This document shows positions 1 through 6,423 of a DNA stretch of 10,128 bases, piece after piece. Numbering within the stretch: the first letter of the stretch is position 1; the number at the start of each line of letters is the position of its first letter. The position numbers and the translations under genes are program-made. The DNA is taken from assembly GCA_002436205.1 (NCBI GenBank), contig DJKT01000031.1:4160-14287 (forward strand), given 5' to 3'. The notes below the pieces were generated by a model. That model was given only the letters and a program-made list of their open reading frames with translations. It did no database searches and was not told the origin of the DNA. This DNA comes from Candidatus Peribacter sp. UBA6535. Its GTDB lineage: Bacteria > Patescibacteriota > Gracilibacteria > Peribacterales > Peribacteraceae.

Positions 1-1
1 C

Positions 2-271
2 TCGCTCTTCAATCAATTCTCCGAAAAAGGGGGTATCACAATCCATAAGACTCAGCTTGAGGAGCTGAAAGGGTCGCTTAAAAAGGCACGAAAGATCAAA
101 GATGGCGATATGAAGAATAGAACCGCCAGAGGACTCCTCATCGACGATTCGATTGCAAAGATTGAATACTGGCTTTCCCATGAAGCAGAAATCATTGCTT
201 CAAAGAAAAAACTCCTACGACGCATTGCAACCATCCGTTCTACCATCGAAAGTTTCAAAAATCACTCATGA
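2..271 (+). CDS. C-terminal part of an unidentified coiled-coil protein (runs off the left edge)
   Basis: An open frame enters from the left edge and continues for 89 codons to TGA at 269-271. No start codon for it is visible as a clear gene start, so it is reported as the 3' end of a longer gene. The visible part is rich in Lys, Glu, Arg and Ile with helical heptad-like spacing, ending in KKKLLRRIATIRSTIESFKN, which suggests a coiled coil. Its stop overlaps the recombinase start as ATGA (268-271), which indicates translational coupling and one transcript with the recombinase. I do not recognise a family. It could be an accessory protein of the mobile element or a displaced fragment of a host gene. 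The open frame and coupling are seen; element membership is inferred. Confidence 0.6.
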   Translation, partial: SLFNQFSEKGGITIHKTQLEELKGSLKKARKIKDGDMKNRTARGLLIDDSIAKIEYWLSHEAEIIASKKKLLRRIATIRSTIESFKNHS

Positions 272-1695
272 GCTACCTTATCTACACCCGCAGGTCCACA
301 GACGATCCTGACAACCAGAAGAACTCCTTGGAGTATCAGGAGCGCATGTGTAAGGATTATGCCGCGAAGCACAAATTGCAGATTGCTCCAGCCAGCAGGG
401 AGGACATTGTCGTGGATGGCATTTGCATCTGCTTCGTACAAGTGGAGTACAACGTACACACCAGCGCAGGAGAATTACACATGGATATCGACGGCATGTT
501 CGCACGACACTGGAGTCGCGTGACCTCCGAGAAGGTACGAGACACGTTCACGAAGCTGCGCAAAGAAAAACGCTATCCGCACAGTGCGCCGATTGGCTAT
601 CTCGACTTGGGGTCCGACAAGAAAGAGTTCGATCCCGAGCGCGCTCCCATCATCAAGCGATTGTTTGAACTCTACGATACTGGTGAATGGTCACTGAATG
701 AACTCTCACGATGGGCAAAGAAACAGGGGCTTACCTCGAAGCCACGACGCAGGAACCGCAGCCAGACAGAGATACTCAAAGGGGTGGAACTTGAGCATAT
801 TAAGCAGACAAGTGTGTTCCTCTGCAAATCGAGCATCGAGCGCGCTCTCAAGAATCGTTTCTACATCGGCGAGATGTATCACAAAGGAGACTGGTTACAA
901 GGTGGCCACAGCCCCTTGATTGATTGCGCACTCTTTGAGAGAGTACAGAAGCGACTGAAGCAAAACTGCAAGTCTATCCGCTATATGGACAAACCCTTCT
1001 ACTCCTACCGAGACCTCTTCCGCTGCACGTGCGGCAGAGTCTACACACCCTATCGTAAGAAGGGGCATGTGTACTACACATGCAAGTGCAAGAAGGACTG
1101 CACGAACAGTCAGCGAACTGTGCGGGAGGAATTGATGGTCGAGGGTATTCAGACGGTCTTCGATGAAATCTACTTCTCGGAAGCAGAACTCGTTGATATT
1201 CAGGAGAAGGCGGAGCAAGGACTCAATCAAGTATCTACCATACGCGACAAGGAGATTGAAGACCTACACATACGACGCAAGCGTATTCACAAGGACATCG
1301 ACTTCATCAAGAAGAACAAAATTGCCCTCCTACGAGAGAAAACCATGAGTTCTACAGAGCTAAACGAGGAGTCTGGTCGTCTCATCGCGGAACTCGAAGA
1401 GGTTGATGGGCTACTCAAAGCACAGACCGAGAGCGAGAAGGAAATGCTCAAATATGTTCTGACCTTTTCCGAACTCTTCAAAAGGGCTTCCTCTCTATAC
1501 AAAGAGGCAACCGATACCGAGAAGAGGGAGCTTGCGCACCTCGTATTTTCCGAACTCACCCTAGTGCATGGCAATGTGGCTTCGTACAAAGCAAAAGAGG
1601 AGTTTGAACTACTCCTCAATCGGCCTAAAGTTGCGTGTGGCGGGGCTGACGGGACTCGAACCCGCGACCTTCCGCGTGACAGGCGGACGCTCTAA
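268..1695 (+). CDS. Large serine recombinase with internally deleted catalytic domain (probably inactive)
   Basis: Large serine recombinases cut and rejoin DNA for integration and excision of mobile elements. Residues 3-45 are the resolvase N-terminus with the YTRRST motif (nucleophile Ser10, Arg8) and an SLEYQ helix. Residues 52-112 (FVQVEYNVHTSAGEL ... GMFARHWS ... APIGYLD) match the end of the catalytic domain and the linker to the Recombinase domain (about 110-245). A zinc ribbon follows (C253, C255, C272, C274, C278), then a long coiled coil (about 305-400). Between about residue 45 and 52 the family normally has some 55-60 more residues, including the GRP and DRLxR motifs that supply catalytic Asp and Arg; these are missing without a frameshift. 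Residues 458-475 (ending GTRTRDLPRDRRTL) are read from the antisense strand of tRNA-Asp, so the authentic C-terminus probably lay near residue 455. No Shine-Dalgarno sequence is visible; translation is probably coupled to the upstream ORF. Confidence 0.85.
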   Translation: MSYLIYTRRSTDDPDNQKNSLEYQERMCKDYAAKHKLQIAPASREDIVVDGICICFVQVEYNVHTSAGELHMDIDGMFARHWSRVTSEKVRDTFTKLRKEKRYPHSAPIGYLDLGSDKKEFDPERAPIIKRLFELYDTGEWSLNELSRWAKKQGLTSKPRRRNRSQTEILKGVELEHIKQTSVFLCKSSIERALKNRFYIGEMYHKGDWLQGGHSPLIDCALFERVQKRLKQNCKSIRYMDKPFYSYRDLFRCTCGRVYTPYRKKGHVYYTCKCKKDCTNSQRTVREELMVEGIQTVFDEIYFSEAELVDIQEKAEQGLNQVSTIRDKEIEDLHIRRKRIHKDIDFIKKNKIALLREKTMSSTELNEESGRLIAELEEVDGLLKAQTESEKEMLKYVLTFSELFKRASSLYKEATDTEKRELAHLVFSELTLVHGNVASYKAKEEFELLLNRPKVACGGADGTRTRDLPRDRRTL

Positions 1696-1714
1696 CCAGC
1701 TGAGCTACAGCCCC
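1638..1714 (-). tRNA. tRNA-Asp (anticodon GTC)
   Basis: On the minus strand from 1714 to 1638 the sequence folds as a complete tRNA: acceptor GGGGCTG pairing with CAGCCCC, TA, D-arm GCTC/GAGC, anticodon stem TCCGC/GCGGA with loop CTGTCAC, variable AGGTC, T-arm GCGGG-TTCGAGT-CCCGT, discriminator G and an encoded CCA (the plus strand reads tggc at 1638-1641). Anticodon GTC and discriminator G73 both identify tRNA-Asp. The 3' half is overlapped in antisense by the last 58 nt of the serine recombinase gene, the usual geometry of an element inserted at or beside a tRNA 3' end. No convincing promoter was found just upstream. Confidence 0.97.
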
Positions 1715-1715
1715 A
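1696..1715. repeat. 20-bp direct repeat, copy 1 (inside tRNA-Asp 5' half)
   Basis: The exact 20-bp sequence starting ccagctgagc lies at 1696-1715 and again at 1786-1805, a 90-bp offset. Copy 1 is the 5' end of tRNA-Asp (minus strand). Confidence 0.9.
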
Positions 1716-1737
1716 CTTGGGAGTGGGTTCCAAGGAT

Positions 1738-1804
1738 CTGTCAGTTCGAGCGGACCAGTTATATTACGGCGCTTACGCGCCTAGGCCAGCTGAGCTACAG
1801 CCCC
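1738..1804 (-). pseudogene. Decayed second tRNA 5' end
   Basis: On the minus strand, starting at 1804, the first 19 nt (GGGGCTGTAGCTCAGCTGG) are identical to tRNA-Asp. After that the D-stem partner is altered (AGGC instead of GAGC), followed by a GGCGC-GTAA-GCGCC mini-hairpin and sequence that gives no anticodon arm, no proper T-arm and no CAGCCCC acceptor end. It is best described as a remnant or partial duplication of a tRNA, possibly left by recombination between tandem tRNAs or by element insertion. The left limit is approximate. Confidence 0.5.
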
Positions 1805-1805
1805 A
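1786..1805. repeat. 20-bp direct repeat, copy 2 (tRNA 5' remnant)
   Basis: Exact second copy of the 1696-1715 sequence. It marks the decayed tRNA start and could be a recombination scar. Confidence 0.9.
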
Positions 1806-1880
1806 GAGTGATGTTCATGTGTAATACACCAATTGTCATCTCGGAGCTCGAAAACGTTACCAGTATAAAACCGCTGAAAC

Positions 1881-1910
1881 AACAAAAAACCCCCCTTATA
1901 CGAGGGGGGA
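1881..1910 (-). terminator. Rho-independent terminator of the membrane-protein gene
   Basis: Six C at 1890-1895 pair with six G at 1904-1909, with a T-A pair inside and an AT-rich loop. On the minus strand the hairpin is followed by TTTTTTGTTGTTT (plus-strand A-run at 1881-1889). It starts 2 nt after the stop codon of the minus-strand gene at 1911-2477, so it belongs to that gene. Confidence 0.9.
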
Positions 1911-2477
1911 TCACGTCCTTTCATAGAGTGAAAGAAGAAATCCGAGCACTCCTTTGCCCGAAAACACGATAATAGTGTCTGCAAGGACAACGAAGGGGAT
2001 GCAGGCAGTAAGAGCCCAAGCTCCTCGTACTTTTTTACTCTTGAGGAACGTCAATATGACATCGGTTGGCATAAAGACGAAGAAGCAGAGAATCACCTTC
2101 CAATACTTGTCGGGATTTACGTTACGAAGTAACCGAGGTGGTTTCCAGTCTTTGCCGACGGACGCGGCACCGAAGTGCCAGCTAATAACATGTCCGATGA
2201 GCAAATGACCTCCTATGGCCACGATGTAACTCAGTGGAGTAGGAAGCAGGCAGCAGCAGATCGTCGCGGCGAAGAATGGCGGCAGCCACATAAATCCTTT
2301 CGATGCGTAGAGCATCAATAGAATACATATTTGCCACCCCAAACCAATTCCTTGAGCAAACACGACAGCATCGTGCATCAGCTTTCCGACGTCGTACGTT
2401 CCTGTGACCCATCCGAAGATGGGAACAAGTGACGCTCCTCCAACAAGAAGAAGCTTCAGTTTTCTCTTAGAGATCAT
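1911..2477 (-). CDS. Hypothetical multi-pass inner-membrane protein, 188 aa
   Basis: The protein has a basic N-terminus (MISKRKLK) and hydrophobic segments at about residues 8-24, 43-58, 62-100 (probably two spans), 127-146 and 155-184, so it should be a polytopic membrane protein with about five or six spans. A charged loop (GKDWKPPRLLRNVNPDKYWK) lies around 108-127. A run of three cysteines (CCC at 74-76) is unusual. The arrangement of a Pro-containing re-entrant-like stretch (PTPLSYI, FMPTDVI) is loosely reminiscent of DedA/VTT-type proteins, but I do not see the family signature and make no functional call. The start is well supported: AAAGGAG lies 6 nt before the ATG. It is a single-gene unit with its own terminator directly after the stop. 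Confidence 0.85.
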   Translation of the reverse strand: MISKRKLKLLLVGGASLVPIFGWVTGTYDVGKLMHDAVVFAQGIGLGWQICILLMLYASKGFMWLPPFFAATICCCLLPTPLSYIVAIGGHLLIGHVISWHFGAASVGKDWKPPRLLRNVNPDKYWKVILCFFVFMPTDVILTFLKSKKVRGAWALTACIPFVVLADTIIVFSGKGVLGFLLSLYERT

Positions 2478-2650
2478 TCCAAGCTCCTTTGTTAGAGATA
2501 CGAGAAAGAACGGTTGTGTATCCTAGCAAAAAACCTCTCGAGAACTCCTATTTCTTCCCTTTCTTTGCTCTTGCAGTAAAAAACACAGCAAATGAGAGAA
2601 TCAGAAGACCTGGGAGGTACAGGGAATGGTGATATTGTTCATAGATGCGC

Positions 2651-2656
2651 TATACT
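2651..2656 (+). promoter_or_regulatory. Possible -10 box for the DoxX gene
   Basis: TATACT at 2651-2656 lies 31 nt before the preferred start codon at 2688. No good -35 hexamer is seen at 16-18 bp. A start here would exclude the longer N-terminus that begins at 2592. Confidence 0.35.
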
Positions 2657-2687
2657 TTTAGGCGATAGTTTTCTTTCCCATATTCTT

Positions 2688-3086
2688 ATGTCCGCTTTAT
2701 CTTCCTTTGCACAAAAAAACGCAGATTCGTATTACTTCATTTTTCGACTACTTGTTGGATTCCTCTTCTTGCAGCAGGGTATGCAAAAAGTCGGCCTGCT
2801 AGAAGGTGAGTTTGCCGTACAGGGTTTCGTCGGTTTCGTAGGTCTCTGTGAACTGGCTGGAGGTGCTGCGATCTTTGTTGGCCTTTGGTCAAGACTCGTT
2901 GCAGGTCTTGGTACGGTGTTGATGCTTGGTGCATACGTTTCTCGTCATATGGGTAATGGCACACTCCCTATTGAAAACCGCGGAGAGCTTGCACTTCTTT
3001 ATGTAGCGTGTTTCCTCGTTCTCTTTGTCCATGGATCTGGAACAATGAGTTTGGAAAAAAAGCTTACGAAGAAGGAGAGGTTCTAG
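2688..3086 (+). CDS. DoxX family membrane protein, 132 aa
   Basis: DoxX-family proteins are small four-helix membrane proteins; members are linked to quinone or thiosulfate oxidation or redox stress, but the role of most is unknown. The sequence shows the family pattern: FRLLVGFLFLQQGMQKVG (helix 1, about residues 15-37), GFVGFVGLCELAGGAAIFVGL (helix 2, 46-67), LVAGLGTVLMLGAY (helix 3, 70-84) and ELALLYVACFLVLFVHGSG (helix 4, 100-118), with a Lys-rich C-terminal tail. The conserved small-residue ELxGG motif sits at the helix 2 turn. The frame is open back to an ATG at 2592, but those extra 32 residues are hydrophilic and not family-like, and a TATACT box lies inside them; I prefer 2688. No clear Shine-Dalgarno precedes 2688. 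The asparaginase gene follows 31 nt downstream, possibly co-transcribed. Confidence 0.85.
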   Translation: MSALSSFAQKNADSYYFIFRLLVGFLFLQQGMQKVGLLEGEFAVQGFVGFVGLCELAGGAAIFVGLWSRLVAGLGTVLMLGAYVSRHMGNGTLPIENRGELALLYVACFLVLFVHGSGTMSLEKKLTKKERF

Positions 3087-3117
3087 TATTCTCTCCTCCT
3101 GTAACCTATTAACTTCT

Positions 3118-4212
3118 ATGTCACAATCTAAGCGTATTTTATTTCTCTACTGCGGTGGAACAATTGGCTTAAAGCCAGTTGCTCATGGCAACGATGTGGT
3201 ACTTTCGGCTCCAAAAGATGACAAGGACTTCAAAGAAGCCTGCGAACCGATTATTAGTAAGTTGAACAAAGAAGCAGGAGTAGAAGTAGTGTTTGAAATG
3301 CTTACAACCAAAGATAGTACAAACATGACCCCTGATGACTGGACTATGATGGTAGAGCGGGTGTGTAAAGCACAGGATGAAGAAGGATACGATGCAGTGG
3401 GAATAGCGCATGGAACAGACACGCTTGCGTACACTGCATGTGCTCTGGCTCTTGGGTTACATGGATCTGAACTTGGTAAGTCAGGACTTCGTGTTCCTGT
3501 CTGTCTAACCGGTGCGCAAAACACAGTGTATGAACAAGGTGGAGATGGTCGGTTTAATCTGGAGAATCTTTTCCGCGTACTCAATGAGGCTATCGAAAAA
3601 GAGTATGCAGATGTATTCATTAATTTTTGGAACAGAGTGCTTCTTGGCTGCAGAGCTCTCAAAACAAGTGAGAAGCAGTTTGATGCGTTTAAGACACCAG
3701 CCTTTCCTCAAATTGGAGAAATCAATTCTCATGGCGTCTTCTTTCGTGAAGATGTCACTCGGAAGAAAAGCAACGCGTCATCTTCAATCAATCTCTCTTC
3801 CAAGTTTGGTAATGGAATTATTGGTATTGAGCTTTCACCCGGGGTACTCCCGAGAAACATCGATAGTTTTGTAAATAGTGGAGAGGTAAATGCCATTGTC
3901 TTCAAATCTCTTGGAGAAGGAAACGTGTGCACTGAAGGAAGATACAATCTTTTGCCCTCTATAGAGAATGCTACGAAAAAAGGAGTGCCTATTCTCATCA
4001 CCACCAAGTACGTAGGTGGAAGCGCTATAGCTTCGCACTACGAAGTAGGAATGAAGGCGATTAAAGCTGGAGGTATTCCCTGCTTCGATCAGACAGATGT
4101 TGCTGTGGATGTAAAAACTAGGTGGCTCATTGGAAATAGCATTTGCAAAGATGCAGGCAGCTTCACTAAAGCAATGGCTACCTCGTATGCAGGTGAAGTG
4201 ACAGAGCTCTAA
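3118..4212 (+). CDS. ansA: L-asparaginase (type I, AnsA-like), 364 aa
   Basis: The enzyme hydrolyses L-asparagine to aspartate and ammonia. Both family signatures are present: CGGTIG with the nucleophile Thr15, and HGTDT at 98-102 with the second catalytic Thr100 and Asp101. DSTNMTPDDW (66-75) forms the substrate pocket. LTGAQ at 130-134 and Lys182 in RALKTSEKQFDAF match the catalytic lysine region. There is no signal peptide, so a cytoplasmic type I enzyme is likely. At 364 residues it is slightly longer than E. coli AnsA. GatD of archaea shares this fold but has an extra N-terminal domain, which is absent here. No Shine-Dalgarno is near the ATG; the nearest purine run (AAGGAGAGG, 3072-3080) is about 40 nt upstream in a hairpin. 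The stop overlaps the gatA stop on the other strand (CTAA, 4209-4212). Confidence 0.93.
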   Translation: MSQSKRILFLYCGGTIGLKPVAHGNDVVLSAPKDDKDFKEACEPIISKLNKEAGVEVVFEMLTTKDSTNMTPDDWTMMVERVCKAQDEEGYDAVGIAHGTDTLAYTACALALGLHGSELGKSGLRVPVCLTGAQNTVYEQGGDGRFNLENLFRVLNEAIEKEYADVFINFWNRVLLGCRALKTSEKQFDAFKTPAFPQIGEINSHGVFFREDVTRKKSNASSSINLSSKFGNGIIGIELSPGVLPRNIDSFVNSGEVNAIVFKSLGEGNVCTEGRYNLLPSIENATKKGVPILITTKYVGGSAIASHYEVGMKAIKAGGIPCFDQTDVAVDVKTRWLIGNSICKDAGSFTKAMATSYAGEVTEL

Positions 4213-5669
4213 ATACTAGGCTTCTTCTCACTCCACTCCGTCGCCTGCTCATACGCATGAGCCACCTTTAAGAGCAGCTCTTCACTCCAATGCGGCCCAG
4301 AGAGATGTAGCCCTATTGGCAGATTATTGGAGCAGAAACCACAAGGAACAGTGATACCAGGCATACCAGAAAGACCTTGAGCGACAAGGAAGATATCTTG
4401 CAAGTACATAGCGATAGGATCTCCATCCAGTGCCCCTACAACGAAAGCGGGTGTTGGGTAAGTAGGGGTCAAGATCACATCAACACTTTTGTATGCTTCT
4501 TTAAAGTCATTCACGATCAATGTACGTACTTTCTGCGCTTGGCGGTAGAACGCATCGTAGTATCCTGCAGAGAGCGCATACGTCCCGATCATGATTCTTC
4601 GCTTTACTTCGTCGCCAAATCCTTCGGTGCGAACTTTGTGATAGTAATCAACCAAGTCCTCAGGATCTTTTGCAGTATGCCCGTAGCGAATACCATCGTA
4701 GCGTGCCATGTTGGAACTGACTTCCGAAGGGCAGATGACGTAGTATGTTGCAACAGCGTACTCGGTGTGAGGCAGAGAAATATCGACAATAGTGGCTCCC
4801 ATCGATTCCATCTGCTTTGCACTATCACGTACAGCTTTTTCTACTTCTGGATCCATACCATCAATAAAATATTCTTTAGGAAGTCCTACCTTGAGTCCCT
4901 TTACATCACCGGTGAGAGCTTTTGAATAATCCGGCACATCAATAACTCCTGTTGTTGAATCAAGTGGATCGTGCCCCGCAAGTGTATTCATTACCAGTGC
5001 AGTATCTTCTGTAGTCTTACAGATCGGGCCAATGGTATCGAGGCTACTGGCCATACTCATAACACCGAAGCGACTTGTTCTTCCGTAAGTAGGACGCATG
5101 CCAACCATCGCACAGAAACCTGCTGGCTGACGTATGGAACCTCCGGTATCCGACCCCACTGCAAAGATACATTCATCAGATCCAACACCTGCTGCACTTC
5201 CACCGGAAGATCCTCCCGCGACGCGCGTTGTATCCCAAGGGTTTTTCGTAACGCCGAAGCATGATGTCTCGGTGCTCGCTCCCATCGTAAATTCATCGGT
5301 GTTTGTTTTTCCTAAACTTATCGCTCCTGCACTTTTAAGTCTCTTGGTAGATGTTGATTCGAATGGAGGAAGATATTCTTTGTCGCGTAGAATATTACTG
5401 CACCCAGTAGACGGAGTGTCTTTCTCGCAGAAGTTATCTTTGACAAGGAAGGGGATACCCGAAAGTGGATGATCAAACTTTCCTGCTGAATCGATCTTTT
5501 TGGCTTGCTCTAGGGCTCGATCAAAATTTTTGTGGACAACAGCATTCAAGACTCCATCAACATTTTCTATGCGATCGATACACGATTGCGTAAGCTCAGT
5601 TGCCGTAAGCTCTTTTGCTTTTAACTTCTTGTGTGCCTGTGCAATAGTTAAGGTACAAGCATCAGCCAT
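4209..5669 (-). CDS. gatA: Asp-tRNA(Asn)/Glu-tRNA(Gln) amidotransferase subunit A
   Basis: GatA is the glutaminase subunit of GatCAB, which converts mischarged Glu-tRNA(Gln) and/or Asp-tRNA(Asn) to the correct amide form in the cytoplasm. The amidase-signature triad is complete: Lys77 in GIPFLVKDNF, cis-Ser154 in AGGSSGGSAAG and nucleophile Ser178 in GSDTGGSIRQPAG. The GGCSN-equivalent start of the core and the C-terminal LPTPAF-like TPTYPTPAF region are present, and the 486-aa length is normal. The frame stays open upstream to 5768, but I start at 5669: the product then begins MADACTLTIAQAHKKL, typical of GatA, and overlaps gatC by 8 nt (ATGGCTGA). No Shine-Dalgarno is visible, so coupled translation from gatC is likely. 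GatB is not in the window. The gene converges with ansA with no terminator between. Confidence 0.97.
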   Translation of the reverse strand: MADACTLTIAQAHKKLKAKELTATELTQSCIDRIENVDGVLNAVVHKNFDRALEQAKKIDSAGKFDHPLSGIPFLVKDNFCEKDTPSTGCSNILRDKEYLPPFESTSTKRLKSAGAISLGKTNTDEFTMGASTETSCFGVTKNPWDTTRVAGGSSGGSAAGVGSDECIFAVGSDTGGSIRQPAGFCAMVGMRPTYGRTSRFGVMSMASSLDTIGPICKTTEDTALVMNTLAGHDPLDSTTGVIDVPDYSKALTGDVKGLKVGLPKEYFIDGMDPEVEKAVRDSAKQMESMGATIVDISLPHTEYAVATYYVICPSEVSSNMARYDGIRYGHTAKDPEDLVDYYHKVRTEGFGDEVKRRIMIGTYALSAGYYDAFYRQAQKVRTLIVNDFKEAYKSVDVILTPTYPTPAFVVGALDGDPIAMYLQDIFLVAQGLSGMPGITVPCGFCSNNLPIGLHLSGPHWSEELLLKVAHAYEQATEWSEKKPSI

Positions 5670-5958
5670 GTGCAGATGGGGTTTGAATTTGGTTATCAAT
5701 AATAGGGAGTGGCGAAGTTTCCAACATCTCTTTTGTCGTCGGTCCGTCCGTAACAATTTCATCCTCACGTAATTGATTTACAAGTCCCGTTGGCTGCGGT
5801 GTCGGTTCGACATTCTTGGTATCCACCTCCTGCAGCTTTGCGATGTAGTCAAAAATGTTGTTAAGCTCTGGAGCGAACTTCTTTACCTCTTTGTCAGACA
5901 GATTCAATCTGCAAAGCTTACTGATATGCCGAACGTCGTCATCGGAGAGAGTAGCCAT
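5662..5958 (-). CDS. gatC: Asp-tRNA(Asn)/Glu-tRNA(Gln) amidotransferase subunit C
   Basis: GatC is the small clamp subunit that wraps around the GatA-GatB interface and stabilises the amidotransferase. The 98-aa product has the family features: LSDDDVRHISKLCRLNL at 4-20, an F..EL..IFDYI..LQEVDT helix (about 28-47) and the extended segment NVEPTPQPTGLVNQLRED leading to a C-terminal helix. It precedes gatA with an 8-nt overlap. The start at 5958 has no strong Shine-Dalgarno. Its upstream region is short: the palindromic element at 5991-6064 begins 32 nt away and the divergent rnpA starts 108 nt away. Confidence 0.95.
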   Translation of the reverse strand: MATLSDDDVRHISKLCRLNLSDKEVKKFAPELNNIFDYIAKLQEVDTKNVEPTPQPTGLVNQLREDEIVTDGPTTKEMLETSPLPIIDNQIQTPSAHG

Positions 5959-5990
5959 AACGATGGAGAGGATAGCGAAAAATAGGACAG

Positions 5991-6064
5991 GGGGTAAGGG
6001 GCTAGTAGTTAGTATCTAGGGTTTTTGTTGCTCCCTAACCCCTAGCTACTAGATACTAATCCCC
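5991..6064. repeat. CTAG-rich palindromic element between gatC and rnpA
   Basis: TTAGTATCTAG (6009-6019) is exactly complementary to CTAGATACTAA (6049-6059); GGGG at 5991-5994 can close with CCCC at 6061-6064. Alternative pairings also exist: CTAGTAG (6002-6008) with CTACTAG (6046-6052), and CTAGGG (6016-6021) with CCCTAG (6040-6045). The sequence uses almost only the words CTAG, TAGTA, GGG and CCC, unlike its surroundings. It occupies most of the 108 bp between two divergent genes and ends 2 nt before the rnpA ATG. It may be a dispersed repeat of this genome; only one copy lies in the window. Confidence 0.8.
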
Positions 6065-6066
6065 GT

Positions 6067-6423
6067 ATGAAGCTTTCCAGACTCAGTGGCCGCAAAGTAA
6101 ATGACTACCTCCGTCGTAAGGGTAATGCATGGAAAGGAAACACGTTCACGGTCAAATGGCTACGAGGTGCCCCAAAGAATCCGAATATCGATCCAACAAA
6201 ATCTGCTATCTACATCGGTACAGCAGCATCGGTAAAACTCCATAAATCCGCAGTAAAGCGCAACCGTATGCGACGTCGTTGCCGTGAAGCTTTTCGTAGA
6301 ACTATAAAAAGTCACAAAAAACCCCCGACCATACAGTTGTTAGTTTCGCCGCGCAGCGCTAGTCTGGATTGCGATTTTGACGATGTCCTCCGTGATGTCG
6401 ACTCCTTTCTCTCGCAACTATGA
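6067..6423 (+). CDS. rnpA: Ribonuclease P protein component
   Basis: RnpA binds the catalytic RNA of RNase P and helps recognise the 5' leader of precursor tRNAs. The signature is the basic block at residues 60-77, KSAVKRNRMRRRCREAFR, including the RNR motif at 65-67; it is preceded by FTVKWLRG and followed by a hydrophobic strand (TIQLLVSPRSA). Length 118 aa is normal. The start codon has no Shine-Dalgarno: upstream is directly the CCCC end of the palindromic element, so the mRNA may be leaderless or initiate in an unusual way. The stop overlaps the yidC start as ATGA (6420-6423). The rnpA-yidC order is the common bacterial arrangement, but rpmH, which usually lies upstream, is replaced here by the divergent gatC. 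Confidence 0.93.
   Translation: MKLSRLSGRKVNDYLRRKGNAWKGNTFTVKWLRGAPKNPNIDPTKSAIYIGTAASVKLHKSAVKRNRMRRRCREAFRRTIKSHKKPPTIQLLVSPRSASLDCDFDDVLRDVDSFLSQL

Noticed and set aside
1720..1805. A second complete tRNA
   Set aside because: No anticodon arm, T-arm or acceptor 3' strand can be formed by eye; kept only as a remnant.
1568..1972. Plus-strand 134-codon frame containing GLEPATFRVTGGRSNQLSYSP and a second QLSYSP
   Set aside because: This is the well-known spurious translation of the antisense of a tRNA; the repeat QLSYSP reflects the duplicated tRNA 5' end.
2530..2550. Terminator at TCTCGAGA with adjacent T-run on the minus strand
   Set aside because: The palindrome is 8 bp with no room for a loop; no gene would end there.
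2592..2687. Longer N-terminus for the DoxX protein
   Set aside because: The 32 residues are hydrophilic and unlike the family, and a likely -10 box lies within them.
3118..4212. GatD rather than asparaginase, because gatCA is adjacent
   Set aside because: The extra N-terminal domain of GatD is missing, and GatCA here is the bacterial GatCAB type.
4377..4925. Plus-strand 182-codon frame opposite gatA
   Set aside because: It is the antisense of the strongly conserved gatA gene and has no family features.
5670..5768. Longer N-terminus for GatA
   Set aside because: It lies inside gatC in another frame, is rich in Arg and Lys, and the start at 5669 gives a normal GatA.
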